Shown here: piece after piece, positions 35,384 through 43,844 of the stretch
Position numbering within the stretch: the first letter of the stretch is position 1
Layout of the letters: every line of letters begins with the position of its first letter
Assembly: GCA_963734125.1 (NCBI GenBank)
Contig: CAVTGB010000055.1
Coordinates: 1 to 64,000, forward strand
DNA: 64,000 nucleotides
Direction of reading: 5' to 3'
Source: DATARH01 sp963734125
Lineage (GTDB): Bacteria > Pseudomonadota > Alphaproteobacteria > ATCC43930 > CGMCC-115725
Made by a program: the position numbers and the translations under genes
Notes under the pieces: model-generated
What the model was told of the DNA's origin: nothing
Databases searched by the model: none
The model's input: only the letters and a program-made list of their open reading frames with translations

Positions 35384-36973
35384 TCACTTCTTCTCGACAT
35401 TCCATAAAAAGGGCACCGGGGCGATGATGATGCCTTCGATATTCTTGCGATAGGCGGTCGGGACGACGAACTGCCCGGTCTGCACATAGGGGATCTCGGT
35501 GGTGTAGGCCTCGACCTGGATCTCGTCGACGAGCTTTTTCTGGGCGGCGAAATCGGGCGCCTTGAACCAAGCATCGATCAGGCTCTCGATCTTGGGGTCG
35601 TTCGGCCAGCCGAACCACGCCTTGTCGGCGTTGCCGCGCAGCGCAGCGTCGAGCGCCGGCGAGAGCATGTCGGGCGCCGACGCCCACGTGTGGAACAGGT
35701 TCCAGCCGCCCTCGCTGATCGGCTTTTTCGAGGTGCGGCGGGTCACCAGCGTTCCCCAATCGTTGGCGTCGATCTGGACGTTGATCCCCGCCTTGCCCAG
35801 CGCCTGGGCGGTCATCAGCGCCTGGGCATGGACGATCGGCTGGTCGGTGGCGTCGAGCAATACGACTTTCTCGCCCTTGTACCCGGCCTCCTGGATCAGC
35901 GCCTTGGCTTTGGCGATGTTCGGCCCCTTCAACAATTCGTCGGCGCCGGCGTCACTGGCGAACGGGGTGCCGCAGACGAAGAGGGCCGCACAGGTCTTCC
36001 AGTACTTCTGGTCGCCGGCGACCGCCTGCATGTATTCTTTCTGGTCGACGAGGTTGAGGACGGCTTCGCGCATCTTCGGGTTGTCGAACGGCGGCAGCAG
36101 GTGGTTGAAGCGCAGGATGCCGATATTGCCGAGCGGATCGACCGTGGTGACCGTGACATCCTTGTTGGCGGCGAGCACCGGCACCAGATCGGAAGGCGGC
36201 TGCTCCCACCAATCGGCTTCGCCGGCGCCGAGCGCCGCCGCGGCCGTCGTCGTGTCGGGGATGTAGAGCCATTCGACGCGGTCGACCTTGGCGACCTTGC
36301 CGCCCGCGGCAAAGCTCGGCGGCTCCTTGCGCGCCACGTAATCCTTGTTCTTCACGAAGACGGCCTTACTGCCGGGGACCCATTCCTCCTTGACGAATTT
36401 GAAGGGGCCCGAGCCGTCGACCTCGGTGACCTGCTCGAAGGGATCCGTTTTGGCGAACCGCTCGGGCATCATGAACGGCACGTTGCTCGACAGCTTGCCG
36501 AGCGCATTGAGGATCAGCGGGAACGGGGTTTTGAGGTGGATCGTGAAGGTCTTGTCGCTGTCGGCGGTGATCGTGCCGACCGCGTCCATCAGCTTTTGCC
36601 CGAACGGGTCGCGCTTGCCCCAGCGCTCGACCGAGGCGAGGCAATCGGAGGCGCGCACCGCTGTCCCGTCATGCCATTTGAGCCCGTCGCGCAGCGTGAA
36701 GGTATAGTTCAGCTTATCGTCGCTGACCTTCCAGGTGTCGACCATCTGCGGCTGCGGCTTCAAGTCCTTATCGAGAGCGAACAGCGTGTCATAGACCATG
36801 TAGCCGAAATTGCGGGTGATGTAGGCGGTGGTCCAGATCGGGTCGAGGCTGCGCAAATCGGCCTGTGGGATAAAGCGCAGCGTCGTCTCGGCGGCACCGC
36901 TCGCCGGCGCGAGGCCGAGGGTCAGGGCCACCAACCCGGCGGCGAGCGAAATTCTTCGCGCGATTCCCCACAT
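35384..36973 (-). CDS. Periplasmic peptide-type ABC substrate-binding protein
   Basis: First gene of the importer operon. The 529-residue protein has a signal peptide ending LAPASGAAE and then LRFIPQADLRSLDPIWTT, the usual start of SBP family 5 (DppA/OppA). YTFTLRDGLKWHDGTAVRAS is the family signature. A small hairpin overlaps its stop. It diverges from the amidase gene with 167 bases between starts, so importer and amidase may share control. The ligand is not predictable; an amide or short peptide would fit the amidase. Confidence 0.9.
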   Translation of the reverse strand: MWGIARRISLAAGLVALTLGLAPASGAAETTLRFIPQADLRSLDPIWTTAYITRNFGYMVYDTLFALDKDLKPQPQMVDTWKVSDDKLNYTFTLRDGLKWHDGTAVRASDCLASVERWGKRDPFGQKLMDAVGTITADSDKTFTIHLKTPFPLILNALGKLSSNVPFMMPERFAKTDPFEQVTEVDGSGPFKFVKEEWVPGSKAVFVKNKDYVARKEPPSFAAGGKVAKVDRVEWLYIPDTTTAAAALGAGEADWWEQPPSDLVPVLAANKDVTVTTVDPLGNIGILRFNHLLPPFDNPKMREAVLNLVDQKEYMQAVAGDQKYWKTCAALFVCGTPFASDAGADELLKGPNIAKAKALIQEAGYKGEKVVLLDATDQPIVHAQALMTAQALGKAGINVQIDANDWGTLVTRRTSKKPISEGGWNLFHTWASAPDMLSPALDAALRGNADKAWFGWPNDPKIESLIDAWFKAPDFAAQKKLVDEIQVEAYTTEIPYVQTGQFVVPTAYRKNIEGIIIAPVPFLWNVEKK

Positions 36974-37140
36974 CGCCCTCTCCTGTCCGAGCCGTTCTGT
37001 CAGCGAGACATTACGCGATCCGTTTCAACGCTCACAATCCCATAGGCTGACGCAAAGAGCGTGCCGGGTGGGCGTTGCGGGCCTGCGGCGATTCGCCGAT
37101 AGTCGGGCTCGCGCAGTCGCCGCGCGGGCGGGAGAAAAAG

Positions 37141-38541
37141 ATGACGAGCGATTCCGGGATTCCCTTTGCCACGGCGCTCGACCTGGCTGCGCTCTATCGC
37201 CACAAGGCGCTGTCCCCGGTCGAAGTTGCTCATGCGCTGTTCGCCCGGCTCGACGCGCTGCAGCCGATTCTCAACGCATTCTGCGTCATTGACCGCGACG
37301 GCGCGCTCGCCGCCGCACGCGCCGCGGAAGCCCGCTGGCAGCAGGGCCAGCCGCTCGGCCCGCTCGACGGCGTGCCGGCGACGATCAAGGATCTCGTGCT
37401 GATGCGCGGCTTTCCGACGCTGCGCGGCTCACGCCTCATCGATCCGGAGCAGGAGTGGCTGGAAGACGGCCCGGCGGTGGCCCGGCTGCGCGAGGCGGGC
37501 GCGGTCATCCTCGGCAAGACGACGACCCCGGAGTTCGGCTGGAAGGCGTTGGGCGACAGCCCCTTGACCGGCATCACCTGCAACCCCTGGAACCGGGAAC
37601 GCACCACCGGCGGCAGCAGCGCCGGCGCGGCCGCCGCCTGCGCCGCCGGGATCGCCCCCCTCCATGTCGGCAGCGACGGCGCCGGCTCGATCCGCATCCC
37701 CGCGTCCTTCACCGGCATTTTCGGGATCAAGGCGACGTTCGGCCGGGTGCCGGCCTATCCCTCCTCGCCCATGGGCCTCTTATCGAATGTCGGCCCGATG
37801 ACGCGCAGCGTGCGCGACGGGGCGCTGATGCTCAACGTGTTGGCGCGGCCCGACCATCGCGATCCCTATTCCCTCCCGCCCGACGACCACGATTATCTCG
37901 CCGGAATCGACGAGGGCGTGAAGGGCTGGCACGTCGCCTACAGCCCGAATCTCGGCTATGCCAAGGTCAATCCCGAGATCGCCGCCGCGTGCGCCAGCGC
38001 CGCCAGGCAATTCGAGGCTCTCGGCGCCACGGTCGAAGAAGTCGGCGCGATCTTCCCGAACCCGCGCGAGGCGCTCTTAACGTTGTGGGCCGCCGGCGCC
38101 GCCATCGTCTTGTCGGCCTACCCGAAGCGGCAGCATTCGCTGTGCGACCCCGGGCTTGTCGCCGTCGCGGCCGAGGGCGAGCAAATCCGCGCCATCGATT
38201 ATGTCGCCGCCGACATGGTCCGCACCACGCTCGGGCAAAGGATGGCGCAATTCCACCAGCGCTATGATCTGCTGTTGACGCCGATGATGCCGGTGGTCGC
38301 GCTGCCGACCGGCCAGAACCTCGACGATCCCGCGACCGAACGCAGCTGGATTGACTGGTCGCCGTTCAGCTATCCGTTCAACATGACCCGCCAGCCGGCG
38401 GCGAGCGTGCCGTGCGGGCTGACCCGCGGGGGCCTGCCGATCGGGTTGCAGATCGTCGGACCGCTTTACGGCGAGGACCGCGTGTTGCGAGCGGCGCGCG
38501 CCTTCGAGACGACCCAGCCGCAACGCCGCCCGCCAATCTAG
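37141..38541 (+). CDS. Amidase signature family hydrolase
   Basis: Hydrolyses carboxamides with a Ser-cisSer-Lys triad. The 466-residue protein has Lys in VPATIKDLVLMRGFPTLRGS, the Gly/Ser-rich core TTGGSSAGAAAACAAG with cis-Ser, and nucleophile Ser in GSDGAGSIRIPASFTGIFG. GGGAG lies nine bases before the ATG at 37141; an earlier open stretch is not needed. It could equally be annotated as GatA-like, but no gatB or gatC is adjacent and its context with an importer favours a catabolic amidase. Confidence 0.88.
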   Translation: MTSDSGIPFATALDLAALYRHKALSPVEVAHALFARLDALQPILNAFCVIDRDGALAAARAAEARWQQGQPLGPLDGVPATIKDLVLMRGFPTLRGSRLIDPEQEWLEDGPAVARLREAGAVILGKTTTPEFGWKALGDSPLTGITCNPWNRERTTGGSSAGAAAACAAGIAPLHVGSDGAGSIRIPASFTGIFGIKATFGRVPAYPSSPMGLLSNVGPMTRSVRDGALMLNVLARPDHRDPYSLPPDDHDYLAGIDEGVKGWHVAYSPNLGYAKVNPEIAAACASAARQFEALGATVEEVGAIFPNPREALLTLWAAGAAIVLSAYPKRQHSLCDPGLVAVAAEGEQIRAIDYVAADMVRTTLGQRMAQFHQRYDLLLTPMMPVVALPTGQNLDDPATERSWIDWSPFSYPFNMTRQPAASVPCGLTRGGLPIGLQIVGPLYGEDRVLRAARAFETTQPQRRPPI

Positions 38542-38553
38542 CCGGAGGAGAGG

Positions 38554-38991
38554 ATGAGTGCCAATTCCGCCCCTTCGATCACCGTCACCGACGCGCCGGA
38601 CGCCAGCGACACCGCGGTCATCGCCGACGGTCTCAGTGCCTACAACTTCAGCCAGACCGGATACCGCGACCATCGCCCGCTCGCCGTCTTTGTCCGCGAT
38701 CCCGCGACCGGCAAGGTCTTGGGCGGGCTCTACGGGCGGTCCTCGTTCGGGATGGTCTATGTCGAGCGCTTCTTCCTGCCCGAGGATTTGCGCCGCGACC
38801 GCATCGGCAGCCGCGTCCTGGCGCTGGCCGAAGAAGAGGGAAGACGGCGCGGCTGCACCCGGATCGCGCTGACGACATTGAGCGTCCAGGCCCCCGGTTT
38901 CTACCAGAAACAGGGCTACGACATCGGCGTGACGCTCGATTGCGACCCGCCCGGCCTCACCCGCTATTACATGACCAAGCGGCTGGTTTGA
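38554..38991 (+). CDS. GNAT family N-acetyltransferase
   Basis: The 145-residue protein has the GNAT fold pattern: SFGMVYVERFFLPEDLRRD, then the acetyl-CoA loop RIGSRVLALAEEEGRRRG (R-x-x-G-x-G/S type) and the C-terminal APGFYQKQGYDIG. It follows the amidase by twelve bases with a strong GGAGGAGAGG site running into the ATG, so it is cotranscribed. The acceptor is unknown. Confidence 0.82.
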   Translation: MSANSAPSITVTDAPDASDTAVIADGLSAYNFSQTGYRDHRPLAVFVRDPATGKVLGGLYGRSSFGMVYVERFFLPEDLRRDRIGSRVLALAEEEGRRRGCTRIALTTLSVQAPGFYQKQGYDIGVTLDCDPPGLTRYYMTKRLV

Positions 38992-39120
38992 GCCCCTCTC
39001 CCGCACTGCGGGAGAGGGTGCCGAGCGCAGCGAGGCGGGTGAGGGTGTTCGCCGCGAGACCCTCACCCACCCGTCGCGCCCGCGACGGGTCCCCCCTCTC
39101 CCGCGGTGCGGGAGAGGGAT
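38992..39120. repeat. REP-like bimeric palindromic element
   Basis: Two near-identical palindromes, CCCTCTCCCGCACTGCGGGA (start 38994) and CCCTCTCCCGCGGTGCGGGA (start 39093), stand at either end. An inner inverted pair, GTGAGGGTG and CCCTCAC, lies between. It fills the gap between the convergent GNAT and enoyl-CoA hydratase genes and is the same family as the one at 29443-29565. Confidence 0.85.
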
Positions 39121-39125
39121 CGGCG

Positions 39126-39944
39126 CTATTCCTTGAATTGCGCGGCGCGCCAGCGCACGGCGGCGGGGACGCCCTCGGTGCGGGCGATCTCGCGGAAGCG
39201 TTCGCCGAGTTCGGTCTTTGTCGCATAGAGCGGGGCGACGACGTCGAGGCCGATATGGATGCGGTTGGTGAACCCGGCCGCGTCAGCCCCGCGGTTGATC
39301 GCGAGCTTGGTTGCATAGAGCGCCTCGGGCGAGATCAGGGAGAGGCGCTTGGCCCAGGCGAGGCTTTTCTCCTTGAGTTCGGCCAATGGCACCACGCGGT
39401 TGACCATGCCGAGTTCGCGCGCGCTCTCAGCGTCGATTGCGTCACCGAAATAGAGGAGCTCGCGGGCCTTTTTGTAGCCGATGATCGCCGGCATCACGAT
39501 CGCCGGGCCGACGCTCGAAAAGCGGATTTCCGGCTCGCCGAACGTGGCGTTGTCGGCGGCGATGGTCAGGTCGCACAACATGACGAGCTCGCACCCACCG
39601 CCCATCACATGACCCTGGACTGACGCAATGACCGGCTTTTGCAGGTTCCACGGCACCATCTCGAAATCGAGCTGATGGGCGAGGTGCTTGTGCGTCTTGA
39701 TCGGGTCGCTGCGCCAGTCGTCAGCTCCCGGCTCCTTGGCGCCGATGTCGTAGCCGGCGCAAAAGCTGCGCCCCGCCGCGCGCAAGAGGACGACGCTGGT
39801 TGCCCGATCGGCATCGGCGCGGCGAAACGCGTCGAGCAGCTGGTGCAACAGCTCGGCGCTGATCGCGTTCAGCTTTTCCGGGCGGTTGAGGGTGATGACG
39901 CTGACCTTGTCGTCGATTTCGTACAAGACCACGGGATCGGCCAC
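39126..39944 (-). CDS. Enoyl-CoA hydratase/isomerase family protein
   Basis: Crotonase-fold enzyme acting on an acyl-CoA. The 272-residue protein has ITLNRPEKLNAIS, the first oxyanion segment GRSFCAGYDIGA and the second HVMGGGCELVMLCDLTIA. The two Glu used for hydration in classical crotonases appear at FGEPEIRF and KKARELLYFG, so hydratase activity is plausible. The segment usually G-G-T-Q-R-L is changed to VMPAIIG, so the substrate may differ from short-chain enoyl-CoA. No beta-oxidation partners are adjacent. Confidence 0.87.
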   Translation of the reverse strand: MADPVVLYEIDDKVSVITLNRPEKLNAISAELLHQLLDAFRRADADRATSVVLLRAAGRSFCAGYDIGAKEPGADDWRSDPIKTHKHLAHQLDFEMVPWNLQKPVIASVQGHVMGGGCELVMLCDLTIAADNATFGEPEIRFSSVGPAIVMPAIIGYKKARELLYFGDAIDAESARELGMVNRVVPLAELKEKSLAWAKRLSLISPEALYATKLAINRGADAAGFTNRIHIGLDVVAPLYATKTELGERFREIARTEGVPAAVRWRAAQFKE

Positions 39945-40113
39945 GATAACCTCCTCTTTAACTCGGCTCGGACCATCCTACCCTCATTGCCTGGCGGCCT
40001 CATTGTGACCTGCGCGCCCCGGCCCCCGCCGGCCGCGATTTCGGCCCTGTACGCGCCGGCAAACCTGATATCCTGGCGTCAATCGCGGATCGACAAACCA
40101 GGAGGAAGGGACC

Positions 40114-40869
40114 ATGGCCTCGAACGGCAAAGTCGCGCTTGTCACCGGCGGCGGCAGCGGGATCGGCAAGGCATCGGCGTTGGCGCTGGCGCGGGAGGGC
40201 TTTGCCGTCGTCGTCGCCGGGCGTCGTCCCGACCCGCTCAACGCGGTCGTCAGCGAGATCGAAGGCCTGCAAGGCCGGGCGCTCGGCGTCCCCACCGATG
40301 TCGGTGATCCCGCTTCGGTCGAGGCGCTGTTTGCGGCGACCAAGGCGAAGTTCGGGCGGCTCGACGTCCTCTTCAACAATGCCGGGTTTGGCGCCGGCGC
40401 GCCGATCGAGGACCTCGAATACGCCAAGTGGAAGGCGGTGGTGGACACGATCCTGACGGGCTCGTTCCTGTGCACCCAGCAGGCCTTCCGGATGATGAAG
40501 GACCAGCAGCCGATGGGCGGGCGCATCATCAACAACGGCTCGATATCGGCGCATGTGCCGCGGCCCCATTCGGTCGCCTACACCTCGTGCAAGCACGCGA
40601 TCACCGGGCTCACCAAATCAACTTCGCTCGACGGCCGCAGATACGACATCTCGTGCGGCCAAATCGATGTCGGCAACGCCTTGACCGAGATGACCCAGCG
40701 GATGACGCGCGGGGTGCCGCAACCCAACGGCGAAATCGTCGTCGAGCCGACGATGGACGTCGAGAACGTCGCCCGCGCCGTCGTCTTCATGTCGACCGTG
40801 ACCCCCGAGGCCAACGTCCAGTTCATCACCGTGATGGCGACCAAGATGCCGTTTGTCGGGCGGGGGTAG
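40114..40869 (+). CDS. SDR family oxidoreductase
   Basis: Classical short-chain dehydrogenase, 251 residues. The NAD(P)-binding motif is ALVTGGGSGIGKASALA; AGRR after beta-2 suggests NADPH. NNAGFGAG is present, catalytic Ser lies in NNGSISAHVPRP and the active-site pair in YTSCKHAITGL (Y-x-x-x-K). AGGAGGAAGG lies six bases before the ATG. It stands alone, divergent from the crotonase gene and convergent with the ABC permease. The substrate is unknown. Confidence 0.88.
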   Translation: MASNGKVALVTGGGSGIGKASALALAREGFAVVVAGRRPDPLNAVVSEIEGLQGRALGVPTDVGDPASVEALFAATKAKFGRLDVLFNNAGFGAGAPIEDLEYAKWKAVVDTILTGSFLCTQQAFRMMKDQQPMGGRIINNGSISAHVPRPHSVAYTSCKHAITGLTKSTSLDGRRYDISCGQIDVGNALTEMTQRMTRGVPQPNGEIVVEPTMDVENVARAVVFMSTVTPEANVQFITVMATKMPFVGRG

Positions 40870-40890
40870 CCGAGTAGCGCGGGATCGGCA

Positions 40891-40966
40891 CGAGATTGCT
40901 TCGTCGCTAGCGCTCCTCGCAATGACGACCCATCGCCCTCATTGCGAGCCAAGCGAAGCAATCTCG
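40891..40966. repeat. Nested inverted repeat between convergent genes
   Basis: Outer arms CGAGATTGCTTCG (40891-40903) and CGAAGCAATCTCG (40954-40966) match perfectly over 13 bases. Inner arms CTCGCAAT (40916-40923) and ATTGCGAG (40941-40948) match over 8. The unit resembles the GAAGCAATC-type intergenic palindromes scattered in Alphaproteobacteria. It ends three bases before the ABC permease stop and could terminate both convergent transcripts. Confidence 0.88.
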
Positions 40967-40968
40967 AT

Positions 40969-41754
40969 TTATTCCTCCTCCTCAGTAATCGCGCTCTCGT
41001 GCCAGTGGCGCAGGAGGCGGCGCGACAGGAGGTCGAGCAGGAGGTAGATCACGATGCCGGTCAGCGACAGGAGGAACAGGGCGGCGAACATGCGCGGGAT
41101 CGCGAGGCGATAGCCGGCTTCGAGGATGCGGAAGGCGAGCCCGCTTTCGGCGCCGCCGGTGCCGGCGACGAATTCGGCGACCACTGCGCCGATGAGGGCG
41201 AGCCCGCCGCTGATCCGAAGGCCGGCGAGAAAATAGGGAAGCGCGGTCGGCAGCCGCAGATACAAGAGGGTCTGTCCGGGTGAAGCGCCATAGAGGCGAA
41301 ACAGCATCAGCAGGTTGCGGTCGGCGCTGTTGAGCCCGACCGTGGTGTTGGAGACGATCGGGAAAAACGCGACGATCCAGGCACACACCAAGAGCGCCAG
41401 AAACGGCTGGCGCACCCAGATGATGATGAGCGGCGCGATCGCCACGATCGGCGTCACCTGCAGGATCACCGCATAGGGGAAGAGGCTCAATTCGAGGATC
41501 CGCGAGCGAGAGAAGAGGAGCGCGAGGGCGCCGCCGAAGAACGCCGCAGCAGCCAATGCCGCAAGCGTGATGCGCAACGTCACCAGGAGCGAGCCAAAGA
41601 GGCTCGGCCCGTCGACCCAGAGGCTCCGCGCGACCGCGCTCGGCGCCGGCAGGATGTAGGCCGGGATGCCTTCGAGGCGCACCACCGCCTCCCAGGCCGC
41701 GAGAAACAGGACGCCGATCGCGAGCGGGGCGAGGAGGCGCGTCGCCCGGTTCAT
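40969..41754 (-). CDS. ABC permease, NitT/TauT (THI5-associated) type
   Basis: Inner-membrane subunit, 261 residues, six hydrophobic segments. The cytoplasmic EAA-like loop reads MLFRLYGASPGQTLLYLRLP, and SGGLALIGAVVAEFVAG is typical of SsuC/TauC/ThiX permeases. The start at 41754 overlaps the ATPase stop by one base (TGATG). It is the last gene of a three-gene importer with the binding protein at 42619-43626. Confidence 0.88.
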   Translation of the reverse strand: MNRATRLLAPLAIGVLFLAAWEAVVRLEGIPAYILPAPSAVARSLWVDGPSLFGSLLVTLRITLAALAAAAFFGGALALLFSRSRILELSLFPYAVILQVTPIVAIAPLIIIWVRQPFLALLVCAWIVAFFPIVSNTTVGLNSADRNLLMLFRLYGASPGQTLLYLRLPTALPYFLAGLRISGGLALIGAVVAEFVAGTGGAESGLAFRILEAGYRLAIPRMFAALFLLSLTGIVIYLLLDLLSRRLLRHWHESAITEEEE

Positions 41755-42539
41755 CAAGCGGGCGCCATCGCCGCGGCGAGCGCCGCCGACACGCCCTCGC
41801 ACATCGCCGCATAGGCCGGGGCGGTCCGCACCGCACGGGACCGCGGCTGCGGCAAATCCACCGGCAGATCGGCGGCGATCCGTCCGGGGCGCGGCGTCAT
41901 CACCGCGATGCGGCTCGACAGGTACGCCAATTCGAAGACGCTGTGGGTGACGAAGAGGATGGTCGGCCGATAGGCCTCCCACAGCCGCAACAGGTCGTCG
42001 TTGAGCGCCAGCCGGGTGATCTCGTCGAGCGCGGCGAAGGGTTCGTCGAGCAGCAGAAGCTCGGGGCCGGTCACCAGCGCGCGGGCGATCGACACCCGCA
42101 TCCGCATGCCTCCCGAAAGCTGGTGCGGGTAGGAGCGCTCGAATCCGGAGAGGCCGACGGCGTCGAGCGCGGCGGCGACGCGGTCGCGCTCGGCGGCGCG
42201 GACCTGCCCGGCAATTCGAAACGGCAGCTCGACATTGCCCGCGACCGTCGCCCACGGCATCAGCGTCGGGTCCTGGAACACAAAGCCGATATGGCCGCGC
42301 GGGGTCGCTTTCCCCGATTGCCCGGCGAGATCGAGCCGGCAACTGCCGCCGGTCGGCTCGCTGAGCCCGGCGACGATTCTGAGGAGCGTGCTTTTGCCGC
42401 ATCCCGAGGGGCCGAGGAGACTGAGGAACTCGCCACGTGCGACGCTGAGATCGACCCCGCCCAGCGCGTCAAGGCCGGAGGCAAAGCGCTTGGTCACGCC
42501 CCGCAGGACGACGACCGGCGGCGGCGGTTCGCCCCTCAC
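41754..42539 (-). CDS. ABC ATPase, NitT/TauT (THI5-associated) type
   Basis: The 261-residue ATPase has Walker A LLGPSGCGKSTLLRIVAGL, Q-loop GFVFQDPTLMPWATV, signature LSGGMRMRVSIARALV and Walker B LLLLDEPFAALDEITR, as in SsuB/TauB/ThiZ. The GTG at 42539 was chosen because it gives a family-length N-terminus; the open frame continues upstream through a repeat and into the binding-protein gene. The start region overlaps the edge of a REP-like hairpin. Confidence 0.86.
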   Translation of the reverse strand: MRGEPPPPVVVLRGVTKRFASGLDALGGVDLSVARGEFLSLLGPSGCGKSTLLRIVAGLSEPTGGSCRLDLAGQSGKATPRGHIGFVFQDPTLMPWATVAGNVELPFRIAGQVRAAERDRVAAALDAVGLSGFERSYPHQLSGGMRMRVSIARALVTGPELLLLDEPFAALDEITRLALNDDLLRLWEAYRPTILFVTHSVFELAYLSSRIAVMTPRPGRIAADLPVDLPQPRSRAVRTAPAYAAMCEGVSAALAAAMAPA

Positions 42540-42572
42540 CCTGTCCCTCTCCCCGCAAGCGGGGCGAGGGGA
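42531..42572. repeat. REP-like hairpin at the ABC ATPase start
   Basis: TCCCTCTCCCCGC and GCGGGGCGAGGGGA form an imperfect stem around AAGC, next to CCCCTCACC. It belongs to the same family as the elements at 29443 and 38994. Here it lies inside an operon and its end includes the GTG start of the ATPase gene, so it may affect translation. Confidence 0.65.
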
Positions 42573-42618
42573 CGCAGCTGAACCGCTGCTGGGCCGACGA
42601 GAAAGGTCATCGACGAAG

Positions 42619-43626
42619 TCATTTCGAGTTGGCTGCCATCCCGACCTTCTTATTGACGAATTGCGCCGTGTACGCCTTCTGAAAATCCATGTCGGCGGGA
42701 TAGAGCCCGGCCTTCGCCACGGTGGCGAAGAAATCATGCCAGCGCGAATTGCTCATCGCGCCGATGCCGTACTTTTGCGCCTTGCCGCTGTCGACGATCC
42801 CGTATTCCTTCATCTTGTCGCGGCCGTAGGCGAGAAGCGCGTCGGTCATCTCGGGGTTGTCGCGTTTGATCAGCGCGTTGCCCGGGGCGGGATCACCATT
42901 CAGATAGCTTGCCCAGCCCTCGATGCTGGCATCGACAAAGCGCTGCACAAGGTCGGGCTTGTCGCGGACCAGCTTTTCCGACGTTTGGATCAGCGCGCCG
43001 TAGCTGCCATACCCGGCGTCGGCGAGCAGCATCACCACCGGCTTCACGCCCTCCTTCTCGATAATGAACGGCTCACTGGTCAGATAGCCCTGCTGGATCG
43101 CCGTCTGATCGGCGAGGAACGGCGCCACGCTGAAATTGTAGGGCCGGATCTGATCGTCGGTGTAGCCGAATTTCTCCTTGAGGAAGAGCCAGCTGGTGAC
43201 CCGGGTGTCGCCGCTGATCATGATCGGCCTGCCCTTCAGCGCAGCGAGATTGTCCGCGCCCTGTCCGGGATGGGCGATCAGCACCGAGGGGTCCTTCTGG
43301 AAGATCGCCGCGACCGCCACCATCGGGATCTTTTCGCGCACGAAATTGAGCGGGATGAAGGAGTTCGACGCGATGTTGAAGTCGAGGATTCCGGCGGCGA
43401 GCAATTGCGCGTGATTGACCTGCGGCCCCCCCGGCCGCAACGTCACGTCGAGCCCGTAGCGCTTGTAAATGCCGGTGGCGATCGCCTGATAATAGCCGCC
43501 GTGCTCGGCTTCGGCCTTCCAATCGGTGCCGAACGTCACGCTCTCGGCAGAGGCGGTGCGCGGCAGCGCCAGCGCGGCGCCCAGGAGGGTCGCGGCGGCG
43601 ACAAATGCCAAGATCCTACTGCTCAT
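42619..43626 (-). CDS. THI5/NMT1-family ABC substrate-binding protein
   Basis: Periplasmic binding protein of 335 residues. A signal peptide (LALPRTASAES) precedes VTFGTDWKAEAEHGGYYQAI, a THI5/NMT1-type start. Related proteins bind thiamine-pyrimidine precursors or other small nitrogen compounds; the usual T-D-W-x-P is T-D-W-K-A here. It is the first gene of the importer operon. Just upstream a 17-base-spaced duplication of its first codons makes a six-codon frame overlapping the start. No TPP riboswitch was recognised before it. Confidence 0.83.
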   Translation of the reverse strand: MSSRILAFVAAATLLGAALALPRTASAESVTFGTDWKAEAEHGGYYQAIATGIYKRYGLDVTLRPGGPQVNHAQLLAAGILDFNIASNSFIPLNFVREKIPMVAVAAIFQKDPSVLIAHPGQGADNLAALKGRPIMISGDTRVTSWLFLKEKFGYTDDQIRPYNFSVAPFLADQTAIQQGYLTSEPFIIEKEGVKPVVMLLADAGYGSYGALIQTSEKLVRDKPDLVQRFVDASIEGWASYLNGDPAPGNALIKRDNPEMTDALLAYGRDKMKEYGIVDSGKAQKYGIGAMSNSRWHDFFATVAKAGLYPADMDFQKAYTAQFVNKKVGMAANSK

Positions 43627-43844
43627 TGGGTTCTACTGCTCATTAGGTCCTGCATCTGATCGGGTGATGGTCCGCGCCGGCGAACGGGGCGCCGGAGTGT
43701 AGTCGGGGGGCTGCGAGGCGTCGAGCCGTTGTCGAGCTGTTGTCGATCCGGTGGGGCGCTATCGCAACCGTCGGTCTAATCCTATATCATTGCTTAAAAG
43801 ATGCGCGCCGCGATCGTGCGGGTACGCGGGAGCAGGGGGTTGCC

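Noticed and set aside
43627..43844. TPP riboswitch upstream of the THI5-type importer
   Set aside because: ACCATCACCCGATC on the minus strand is faintly similar, but the CTGAGA and GATAATGCCAGCG core segments are missing.
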